A stretch of 64,000 bases of DNA from Nicotiana tabacum (taxonomy: Eukaryota; Streptophyta; Magnoliopsida; Solanales; Solanaceae), in the NCBI RefSeq assembly GCF_000715075.1, contig NC_134103.1, positions 52,878,730-52,942,729 of the forward strand, written 5' to 3'. A program made the translations under genes and the position numbers. Positions 10,305 to 19,981 of the stretch are shown here, one piece after another; position 1 is the stretch's first letter; the number at the start of each line of letters is the position of its first letter. The notes under the pieces were generated by a model. The model did not search any database and was not told the DNA's origin. It was given only the letters and a program-made list of their open reading frames with translations.

Positions 10305-12518
10305 AATTGATGATTTAAGCGGTATCAGAAAGGACAATGCAGAGAACGTTTAAACTTCGGACAGTCTGAGTACTCACGCACAGAATGAATTGGTCCTATA
10401 TATGGAATAGAAAATATTGGAGCTACAAGGGGAACTTGAGCAGGTCCGGAACTTCGCAAACCTTTCCCTCACCCTAAACGTCTCTAACATCAACCAACAA
10501 AACACAAACGCCCAAAACCCGACACCTCCCCAAAACACGTAGAATCAAAACCCACAACCGAATTCTCCTACACCACATCAATACGCCACACCTCATCAGA
10601 ACCACAACCCTCCACTGATACCTACTCCTCAACAACACCATCACCATCTACCTCAAAACCCATAAACAACCGCATACCATACCCCTCAGAATGCACCATA
10701 GCCTACTCCTGATCCATAAAACTCAACCAATGACCACCATTAAGCCCAGATTCCCGGAGTCCACCAAAGCAATCCCATATATGTGGAAACTTTACCCCAC
10801 ACCCCACAACAGACCCTATATATACCCAAATTCACCTAGAAGGACCTGCTCATCAAGAACATGGCGGAAGAAGTCAAGAAGTTTACTGGCAGAGTTCAGG
10901 GTGTCGAAGGTGGCAAAATCATTGAGGGTTTGAATTATGAGGATTTGTGTATATAGCCAGATGTAGAACTGCCAGAGGGTTACAAACCTCCTAAGTTCGA
11001 AATGTTCGACGGAACTGGTGATACGAAGGTGCATTTGAGAACGTATTGTGACAAACTTGTAGGGGTTGGCAAGGATGAACGAATCCGTAGAAAGCTGTTC
11101 ATGAGGAGCCTTACCGGAGATGTCTTGTCTTGGTACATCAGTCAGAACCCAAAGAAGTGGGTTAATTGGGTGAGCATGGCATCAGATTTCATGGATCGAT
11201 TCAGGTACAACACAGAAAATGCACCAGACATTTTCTACATTCAAAATCTTAAGAAGAAACTAACGGAAACATTTCCCGAGTACGCTACTCGGTAGAGGTC
11301 TGAAGCCGCAAAAGTAAGGCCGCCACTTGAAGAAGAATAGATGAATAAGTTATTTGTCAGAGCTCAGGACGTGCAATACTACAAAAGATTGATGGTTATT
11401 GAAAACCACAAATTCTATGACATCATCAAGCTGAGATAAAGAATAGAAAAAGGGATCAAAAGCAAAATGGTGACAAACTTTGAAGAACTCCAGGCCACAA
11501 ATAAAGCTTTGCAGTCAGGATTTATCTCTAAGAGCAAAGAAGTGGATGCAGTAATGGTAGCCCAAGGTCCGAAGACTCTTATTCATACCATAAACCTCCA
11601 CCCACATATCAGCCTTCACCTCCCAGAAACCAATAACCTGCCGCCACTTACGATACTTATAACACCCAACCAGCATACTACCACTCACCACCAGCCCGCT
11701 AAAATTACCAAACACCAAGACCAAATTTCGACCGCAGACCACCCAGACAATACACTCCAATTGTTGAAGCCATAGACCAATTATACGAGAGGCTAAAGGC
11801 TGCCGGTTATGTCACTCCCATTCCCGGTATTGCTATGGAAAACTCTTCCCAATGGATTAACCCAAATAAGACATGATCCTATCACTCATGCATGAAGGGT
11901 CATACTATTGATGAGTGTCGTACTTTGAAGGATAAGATTCAGACATTAATTGACACCAAAGTCATACAGGCAAAGGAGGTTGCACCTAATGTCCATAATA
12001 ATCCTCTCCCGGATCACATGGGTGAAGGGGTAAACGTGATAGAGACCGATGGAGAATGGGACTCGGAAGGGTCAATTGGACTAATTTGAGAAGGGGATAA
12101 TCCTAAAACATCTCCAGTCAATCTCAAACCTATCGTTGTACAAACTCAGGCACCAATTGATGTTGAGGTAGCTGCACCAACTCCGTTTGAGGTTGAAGTA
12201 ATAACGCCCTTCACCGTGATGGTAGCACATACGCCGTCTTATAAGTCTAATGCTATACTATAGGATTATGTTGGGGAAGCAAGAAGGAAAGGAAAAGCAA
12301 AAATGGAAGAAACAGGTGCAGCACAAGGCATGACCAAAACCGGTAGGTTCTATACACCTGAGCATTTGGGAGGAACGAGCAAAGAAGCTGCATCTAAACC
12401 GCATGTCATTGAGACTGGCCCGGATGACCTATGGAGAAAGGTGCAAGCAAGAGAATATTTTGTAGTTGATCATCTAAACAAAACCCCTGCTCAAATATCT
12501 ATTTTATCACTGTTGTAA
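10305..12518 (+). pseudogene. gag of Tat/Ogre copy A (degenerate)
   Basis: Structural polyprotein of the element. The order matches copy A': coiled N-terminus with ELQGELEQVRN (about 10420), Asn/Pro/Gln-rich linker (10490-10760), EVKKFTGRVQGVEGGK (about 10870), the capsid-like core FDGTGDTKVHLRTYCDK...GDVLSWYISQNPKKW (11000-11160), a helical region (11340-11540), then a Pro/Tyr/His-rich segment and the HSCMKGHTIDECRTLKDK zinc-knuckle-like motif (about 11885-11940). The C-terminus is acidic and ends at 12518. At least six in-frame stops (for example 11293, 11338 and 11437) and a frameshift near 11585 break it. The start codon equivalent to that of copy A' is altered around 10305. Confidence 0.85.
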
Positions 12519-13573
12519 AACTCTGAGGCACAAAGGAATGCCCTGATGAAGGTGTTGAATGAAGGCTATGTACCCAATAACATCACCAGTGGAGAAATGG
12601 CCAACATGGTAGGGCAAATGTTGGAAAGCCACAAGATCACTTTTCATGAAGACGAGCTGCCACTAGAAGGACAAAGTCACAACAGGACACTACATATCAC
12701 AGTGCAGTTTGAGGACAAATTCATTGCTAGAGTTCTAATACATGGGGGTGATCAAGTCTCAACATATGTCCGCTAACTACTCTGAAAAGATTGGGCAAAG
12801 GCCTACACGAGATACGAGCAGGAAGTATGAATGTGAAAGCATTTGATGGGTCTCAAAGGGCCACAATTGGAGAGAACAACCTCAACCTACAGATGGGCCC
12901 AACCTAGTTTGATGTTGAGTTTCAAGTGTTGGACATATCCGCTACCTACAACCTATTATTGGGATGACCTTGGATACATGTCGCTGGGGCCGTAGCTTCT
13001 ACTCTACATCAGGCCGTGAAGTTTGAGTGGAACCATCAGGAAGTGATCATCCATGGAGACAGAAGTAATCCTATTTATACCAATCAGACTGTTTCAGTCG
13101 TCGAGAATAGAAAAACGTTGGGTGGAGAAACATACCATCACTTCGAGCGCGTCAACACAATTGAGAAAGACAAATAGTGGAGTAGTAAGACATAAATCAT
13201 ACTGTCATGGACAGGGTATGAACCGGGCAAGGGTATCGGCAAGAATCTCCAAGGGATCACCAAACCGGTACAACTAAAGCGTCATGGCACAACTTTTGGG
13301 CTCGGGTATGAATACACCTGGAAAGAGTGTCAGAATTGGTCGCCACCATGGCGTGGTCATTATTACCCTCTAGAACAACCAGTACCACATTTGCACCAGT
13401 CATTTCATCAAGCTGACATGATGTGCGGGTCCGAAGAAGATGAAGTTTTAGCTGGCATAAGGAATTTGTTTCTGGATGATGAAGACATGGATTGCAGTGC
13501 AATTGTTGAGGAGGAAGAGGAGGAGGAAGACCTTATTATTCAGACCATGGTCAAGGGCCCGTCGAGTTCTTGG
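12519..13573 (+). pseudogene. Aspartic protease region with G-patch-like motif, copy A
   Basis: Retroviral-type protease that would cleave the polyprotein. The segment ITVQFEDKFIARVL leads into the catalytic site. There the expected Asp-Gly-Gly reads IHGG (about 12740): Asp has become His, so the enzyme is dead even without the stop at 12776. Broken frames continue with the flap and hydrophobic-hydrophobic-Gly region (about 12900-13020). TGYEPGKGIGKNLQGI at about 13210-13255 is a G-patch-like motif, conserved as GYEPGKGLGPHLQG in copy B. A long Glu run (13509-13535) precedes the intron donor at 13574. Confidence 0.8.
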
Positions 13574-13774
13574 GTAGCTTGGCAATTAGCATTATTTATT
13601 TTTGAAATCAATTTTATGAGCATCTAAGACATTTCAGTATTTTTGTTTTAATCCTATTTTGTTTTAAAATAATTACTAGAGTCATCGAGCCGTACTTGTT
13701 TGGCATTTTCAGGATTTATTTAATGCATTGTCATTTTTAGTATTTATTATTATTCTTTACATTTTTCTCTACAG
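13574..13774 (+). other. Predicted spliceosomal intron between PR and RT, copy A
   Basis: GT at 13574 (TGG|GTAGCTTGG) and a pyrimidine-rich TTTTTCTCTACAG acceptor ending at 13774 bound 201 bp of T-rich sequence with many stops. Coding similarity stops and resumes at these edges. Copy B has a 186-bp intron at the same place (58380-58565, minus strand). An intron between protease and RT is a known hallmark of Ogre elements. Exact ends are inferred from sequence alone. Confidence 0.7.
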
Positions 13775-14988
13775 CATTATTATTACCTATCCCGATGAAC
13801 CTGCGACTGTGACATGTAATGAGACAATGCAACGTAAGGATAGTGATTCAGAGGATCTGGAAGAGGATGTAATACCTGAGGAAATTGTCAGAGAAGTGGA
13901 TAATTTTGAAAACTAGCCTAAGTCCAATTTGGATGAGACTGAAACAGTTAATTTGGGGGACTCTGAAACAGTCAAGGAAATGCGTGTAAGCATTCACCTA
14001 TTACCATCAGAGAAGGGACAGTACAACCAGTTCCTGAAAGAGTATGAAGATATCTTTGCATGGTGTTAAGATGATATGACCGGTCTGAGCACATCCATTG
14101 TGGCTCACAAGTTATCCACCGATCCCAGGTATCCACTAGTGAAACAAAAGCTCAGAAAATTCAAGCCAGATATGAGTTTGAAAATAAAAGAGGAAGTCAC
14201 CAAGCAAATAAAATCCAAGGTTCTCAGAGTGGTTGAATATCCGACCTGGTTGGCTAACATTGTGCCGGTTCCAAAAAAAGATGGGAAGGTCAGAGTATGT
14301 GTCGACTCTCGGGATTTAAACAGAGCAAGTCCCAAAGATGATTTTCCTTTGCCCAATATACACATATTGAATGACAGTTGTGCCAAGCATGAACTTCAAT
14401 CCTTTGTGAATTACTTCACGGGATATCATCAGATCTGGATGGATGAAGAGGATGCCGAAAAGACAACCTTTATTACATCATGGGGAGTATATTGTTACAA
14501 AATGATATCGTTAGGCCTAAAGAATGCTGGAGCCACTTATATGAGGGCCATGACAACCATTTTCCACGACATGATACACAGGGAGATAGAGGTGTACGTG
14601 GACGACGTCATCATCAAATCTAAAAAGGGTACAAATCACATAGTGGATTTGAGGAAATTGTTTGATCGACTTTGAAGGTACAACCTTAAACTGAACCCCG
14701 CAAAGTGTACCTTCGGAGTCCCTGCTGGAAAACTACTAGGGTTCATCATCAGCAACCGAGGAATTGAGTTAGACTCGTCAAAAGTCAAGGATATCCAAGA
14801 TTTTCCACCTCCGAAGAACAAGAAAGATGTGATGAGTTTCTTAGGGCGTCTCAATTACATCAGCCGTTTCATTGCAGAATCAACTATGATCTGTGAACCG
14901 ATTTTCAAAAAGTTGAAGAAAGATGCTGCAACAAGTTGGACTGAAGAGTGCCAGAAAGCCTTTGACAAGATCAAGGAAGCATCCAAAT
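13775..14988 (+). pseudogene. Reverse transcriptase of copy A
   Basis: Synthesises element DNA from RNA. One frame covers 13775-14988, broken only by stops at 13914, 14067 and 14673. Visible motifs are WLANIVPVPKKDGKVRVCVD (fingers), RDLNRASPKDDFPLPNI, GYHQIWMDEEDAEKTTF, LKNAGATYMRAM and the catalytic YVDD at 14595-14606 (EVYVDDVIIKSK). The connection region NLKLNPAKC...FLGRLNYISRFIA follows. Two usually conserved spots are changed: the Pro-Phe-Gly-Leu block reads SLGL, and an Asp/Cys pair before GYHQI is altered. The frame runs straight into the integrase zinc finger near 14980, because the RNase H domains are missing. Confidence 0.88.
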
Positions 14989-16054
14989 TGCTCGAAGAGA
15001 TACATGCCAGAACTTGTGGACCGCACATGAATTGCTTTGTCTTAGCTAAGAAGATATTGCGAGTAGGATATTTTTGGATGACTATGGAAATAGACTGCAT
15101 CAGGTATGTCCAAAGTTGTTATCAATGCCAAGTACATGCTGATATGATACGAGTGCCACCCAATGAACTCAATGTAACAAGTGCACCTTGGCCTTTCTCC
15201 GTATGGGGAATGGATGTCATCGGTCCAATCGAACCCGCCGCTTCAAATGGGCACATGTTCATTCTAGTGGCCATAGACTATTTCACGAAATGGGTTGAAG
15301 CCGCATCTTACAAGTCTGTAACTAAGAAGGTCGTCGCATATTTCGTTAGGGATCGTATTGTTTGTAGGTTTGGGGTGCCGGAATCAATCATCGCCGACAA
15401 CGCCACCAACCTTAAAAGTGATTAGTGGGATCCATGTGTGAAACCTTCAAGATCAAGCATAAGAATTACACAACATACAGGCCGCAAATGAATGGAGCTT
15501 TAGAAGCCGCCAATAAGAACATCAAGAAGATATTAAGGAAGATGGTATATAATCACAAACAATGGCCCGAGAAGCTACCATTTGCCCTACTTGGATATCG
15601 TACCACGGATCACACATCAACCGGGGCAACTCCTTATTTGTTGGTCTATGGTACTGAAGCCGTAATTCCTGCTGAAGTAGAAATTCCTTCTTTGAGAATC
15701 ATACAAGAGGCTAAACTCAGTGATGTAGAATGGATACGAAGTCACTATGAACAACTGGCTCTCATTGATGGGAAAAGAATGAATGCGGTATGTTACGGTC
15801 AACTCTACCACCACAGAATGTCCAGAGCTTTCAAAAAAATGGTCAGGCCTAGACGATTCACACCGGGGCAGTTGGTGCTAAAACTGATCTTCCCGCATCA
15901 AGATGAAGTCAAAGGGAATTTTTCACCCAATTGGCAAGGGCCCTACATGGTTAACAGAGTACTAACAGGAGGAGAACTCATATTTGCAGAAATGGATGGA
16001 GAAATTTGGCCAAACCCTATCAACTCAGATGCAGTCAAGAGATACTATGTTTAG
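14989..16054 (+). pseudogene. Integrase of copy A, RNase H region deleted upstream
   Basis: Inserts the cDNA into chromosomes. The N-terminal HHCC finger is visible (EEIHARTCGPHMNCF ... CYQCQVHADM). The DDE core follows: Asp in WGMDVIGPIEP (15213-15215), Asp in IIADNATNL (15396-15398) and Glu in GALEAANKNIKK (15503-15505), all retained. The frame changes at about 15420, next to a TAG at 15423; from 15425 the second frame runs open to the stop at 16054. The C-terminal part has the GPYMVNRVL block typical of the GPY/F module and ends DAVKRYYV. It is fused in frame to RT. Confidence 0.88.
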
Positions 16055-16702
16055 GATTCTTTACATTTCGTCATCTGATGTAACTGAACTACGCTTGACC
16101 TGATTCCCGTTTAAGAGGGGATACGTTGACAGCCCTGTGGGTTCAGTCACATCTAAATAAAATCTTCATTTTGCCATGATCAGAAAATTGGGGCAGAATT
16201 TTGAGTAGGACCCTCAAAATTCTAAAGCAAGTTCAGACGACATCATCATACACAGAACAACCAAAGTATTGCATTTAAACTGGGGCATAATTTTGAGGGG
16301 AACCCTGAATATTCTAAAGCAAGGAGGTCGCAATGTCTCTAAAATAATGTCACAGTCACTGGTTCATCTAAATTATTTGAAATCGCATACTACTACATTT
16401 CAAATAACTATATTAATCACATGCATGCATATTTTTCGAAAACTTTATTTTTATGACACCCAGATCCTACCCTGAGTAACTCAAACAGGACCTCACGACA
16501 GGAGCAAAGGCAAAACAGAAGACAAAAGCGCAAACCAACCTTCCCCCACAAAACTCACGATTTTTCTTTAGATGCAGGTACGATAAGACAATAATACCCG
16601 CAGATACATCGAATCACTACCTTCATGACGACAAGTTACCAAACACAAATACTTCCAGCTAAGAAATATTTTACTTTCTCACTGTCAACCATCATTTTTA
16701 TT
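16055..16702 (+). other. 3' region of copy A, first part
   Basis: Non-coding. It holds GATTCCCGTTTAAGAGGGGA (16102-16121) and two related blocks GGGGCAGAATTTTGAG and GGGGCATAATTTTGAG (16191 and 16281), each followed by a CCCT...AATTCTAAAGCAAG-like segment about 90 bp apart. These are a degenerate direct repeat typical of the 3' region of solanaceous Ogre-like elements. No LTR start is seen. Confidence 0.55.
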
Positions 16703-17760
16703 GCATAAGGCTAAGCACTGCCTTTCTTTGCATGAGACTAAGCAATCGTCTCCAATTTTCATGAGGCTAAGAATTGCCTCCCTAATTGCATAAGGCTAAG
16801 CATTACCTTTTTCACATGAGACTAAGCATGTCTCCTATTTGCATGAGGCTAAGTATTGTCTCCTTAACTGCATAAGGCTAAGAACTGCCTTTCTTTGAAT
16901 GAGACTAAGCATTGTATCCTATTTTCATGAGGCTAAGCACTGCCTCCATTATTGCATAAGGCTAAGCATTGCCTCTATTATTGCATGAAACTAAGCATCG
17001 TCTCCTATTTGCATGAGGCTAAGCATTGCCTCCCTAATTGCATAAGGCTAAGCGTTGCCTTTTCTGCATGATACTAAGCATTGTCTCCTATTTGTATGAG
17101 GCTAAGCATTGCCTCCTTAACTGCATAAGGCTAAGCACTACCTTTCTTTGCATGAGACTAAGCATTGTATCCTATTTGCATGAGGCTACGCATTGCCTCC
17201 ATTATTGCATAAGGCTAAGAATTGCCTTTCTTTGCATGAGACTAAGCATCGTCTCCTATTTGCATGAGGCTAAGCATTGCCTCCCTAATTACATAAGGCT
17301 AAGCGTTGCATTTTCCGCATGAGACTAAGCATTGTTTCCTATTTGCATGAGGCTAAGCATAGCCTCCTTAACTGCATAAGTCTAAGCACTGCCTTTATTT
17401 GCATCGTCTCCTATTTTCATGAGGCTAAGCCATGCCTCTCTATTTGCATGAGGCTAAGCCTTGCCTCCTTAATTGCATTAGGCTAAGCACTGCCTTTCCT
17501 GCATGAAGATAAGCACTGTTTACCTTACTTGCATGAGACTAAGCATTGTCTCCTATTCCTGCATGAGGCTAATCATTGCCTCCCTAATTCCACAAGGCTA
17601 AGCATTGCATTTTCCTCATGATTAAATGCAATCTCCATTACGCTATCTAAGACCTAGCACTATCCTCTACTTACTTAGGGCTAAGCACTGCCCTCATCTT
17701 ACACACGACGAAGCCTTGTCTTGTCTCATTTCGCATATTCCCAAGCATCATATCTTTACA
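16703..17760 (+). repeat. Minisatellite array in the 3' region of copy A
   Basis: About 1 kb built from a ~30-bp unit of the type GCAT(A/G)AG(G/A)CTAAGCA(T/C)TG(C/T)CT plus a short variable spacer. Three flavours alternate: ATGAGGCTAAGCATTGCCTC, ATAAGGCTAAGCACTGCC and ATGAGACTAAGCATTGTCTC. Together they give a higher-order repeat of roughly 90 bp. The right end decays from about 17590. Open frames here (for example 17038-17322) simply read the repeat and are not genes. Hypervariable tandem repeats in this position are known for Tat/Ogre elements. Confidence 0.92.
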
Positions 17761-17775
17761 TTTCATTGGCTGAAA

Positions 17776-18030
17776 CATCGCTAGTTTGTCCAAAGGCGTC
17801 ATAGTCCAAAGGCATCATCCTCATAGCCGGGAGACACCATTCCATGGCCTGAGGATCTCTCAAAAGTGCACATCATTATTCAAAGGCGTCATAGTTGAGA
17901 GGCACCATCCTCATGGCACGAGGACATCATTTCATGGCCTATGAATCCCTTATCACATGACTCGTGGCCCAGGACGTCATGGTCTAAAGACACCATCCTC
18001 ACCGTCCAAAGACAACCCTCATGGTCCGAA
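17776..18030 (+). repeat. Degenerate CCAAAGGC(G/A)TCAT repeat
   Basis: Irregular repetition of CAAAGGCGTCATAGTC, CATCCTCATGGC and GAGGA(C/T) blocks, at least six partial copies with irregular spacing. It is a second, older tandem-repeat family directly after the minisatellite. Confidence 0.65.
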
Positions 18031-18493
18031 GGGAATTTGCATCATGTTTAAATTCACGCAATAATCCATATATACTTGTAGGCATCGTATTTTAACTTTT
18101 GCAGGTAATCCAGGAAATAACCGTTCTCCTAACGGGAGCAATCTTCGCTCTGGTTTTCGTTCAATGCTCACATCCTGCAATTATTTCAAACATAACCAAC
18201 CACCACCAATTACCCGCCTTTTACTCTATGACCGTTCATATATTTGCTCAGTGGTACATCCATAACGTTTCAAATTTTCATTCATGACTTCGCATATATT
18301 CATCCGATACTATCCTACCCAAAGGAACCCTTTCCAAAACGTACGACCATTCCTATAACAACTCCATCGATTTCGTTCACCGTTAGATCTGGAACTATAC
18401 ACGGCCTGATTCCCGTAACACTAGGGATGTGTAGGCAACTTAGGAACCAGGGTTTAACCCCCATTTTTCAAATCACATCATACTTAGGAACCA
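18031..18493 (+). other. 3' region of copy A, last part, truncated
   Basis: Non-coding continuation of the Tat 3' region. ACTTAGGAACCAGGG occurs at about 18438 and 18482. Element sequence ends at AGGGGTTCGATCT, where the family T array begins. No LTR of copy A is present, so the 3' end was lost at this junction. Confidence 0.55.
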
Positions 18494-19981
18494 GGGGTTC
18501 GATCTGATTTGTTGGTGTGAGAAATGAGTGAAAGAAATGATTTAAAAAGTCCTTAAAAGTCCCCTCCTGGCTGAATTTAGGAGCTTTTAATTGAGGCCTC
18601 CCCTCTTGGCAAGTAGGTGATGAACCTACTTGTCACCAACCATTATGCGCAGTCTCGTAAAAATACGAATATCTCTATACTCCACTGTTGTATCAATTAA
18701 CGGTTTGATCCATTGCAAATTAGACTCATAGCGCTTGCATTTTGTAGGTAGATCATCCCATAATTCAAAGGACATTAAGAGAAATGCTCAGCTACATTTG
18801 ACCTAAGTTTCAGCATATTTATGAATGTAACTTGTGATGATCTTTGCCAAATTTTGTTCCACAATGCGCTTGACTTTAAAACAGAACAAACGACTATCAT
18901 ATGACTAAAATAACTCATAATATAACATCTTTATCATTTTGATCACTCTAGTCTCACCCCAAAAGTACATGGTATAACATTCCCAACTTGTCGACTTTCG
19001 ACAAAACTTATTTTCTTCAATTTGTTTAGCTTCTAAGCCTTCCAACCCTCTTGGTACTTGCAGTTCATGATATTAAATATTTGTAACCTCCAAGTTAACA
19101 TGATTAACTCAATTTATGTACTTTCAAAGATGATCTCATTTCTGAGCTTATATCAATTGACTTACGACGTGCTCTCACATACGAAAATATGGGGTGTAAC
19201 ATCATTCCCTCCTTTGGAATATTCATCCTCGAATGTTGACTGATGCGCTTAGCAGTCTCATAACCTATAGCTCTTAGGAATAGTTTTGTACTTTCCTTTA
19301 CATCTAGGCAACTATTCTATGAATAAATCGAAAGCCAAGGGCATTCCCCCCTTTAGGCCTCTTTCTCGCACCACGACCGGTGGTCGGAATTCTTCCAATC
19401 TCGTTGTTGCTGCTACCTTCTGTCGTGCAGCCTGTACGACTCTATCCCTGTATGTGCGCCTATGCAACTCTTCTCTCCTTTTTCCTCCAGCTATTATCTA
19501 ATCTCTAGGCCTCACTTTGTGAACATATACAAAACTATGACAAGTTGTCTCTCTAGGCATCTACAGGTGTACTGGAGTCCTTTGCTTTGTACTTTGTCAA
19601 ACATATGACTATTGATATATCTTGTTTTATAGCCTCAGTTATCTATCCTTATGAAATTACTACATCTAGGTAGGTCATACTATACCATAACACTTACTTT
19701 AGTTTGTTATTACCGAGGTTTGCTACCCAACTATAGGTTACTCTCTCGCTGCCTAACCTATATGTATAAATCTAAGTCCTTTAATGCTTCCTCATTACTG
19801 TTCATCTTAAGAATGACAGCCTAATCTCAACTCATACTTTGGAAATTTTATCCATCTATTATTGATCCACCTTAATGTTGATCTACAATCTACCACTAAT
19901 AACTTGAAACCTCTTAAGTAACACTGTCACTAGGGCTCACGTCTCATCGGGGAACATCTGAAGTGATTAGTCTGATCCAAC
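18494..19981 (-). repeat. Array unit 0 (partial): LTR end 18494-19201 plus internal 19202-19981
   Basis: Begins inside the LTR at AGGGGTTCGATCT, so the first ~750 bp of the LTR part are missing. It still has a 42-bp block (about 18792-18833, containing TTCAGCATATTTATG) that units 1-3 lack. The right end is the first copy of the internal/LTR deletion junction. Confidence 0.85.
19202..19220 (-). other. Polypurine tract of family T (first of five copies)
   Basis: On the minus strand CCAAAGGAGGGAATGA directly precedes the LTR start TGTTACACCCC. Equivalent sites lie next to the LTR ends at 21434, 23670, 26268 and 28540. A PPT beside TG shows that the element reads on the minus strand. Confidence 0.75.

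Noticed and set aside
17038..17322. 94-codon open frame rich in Cys, Leu and His
   Set aside because: It only translates the GCTAAGCATTGCC minisatellite; no start context or similarity, and the frame exists because the repeat period is nearly a multiple of three.
16703..17760. CRISPR-like regular repeats
   Set aside because: Repeat and spacer are not separable, spacers are not unique, and the host is a plant. It is a minisatellite.
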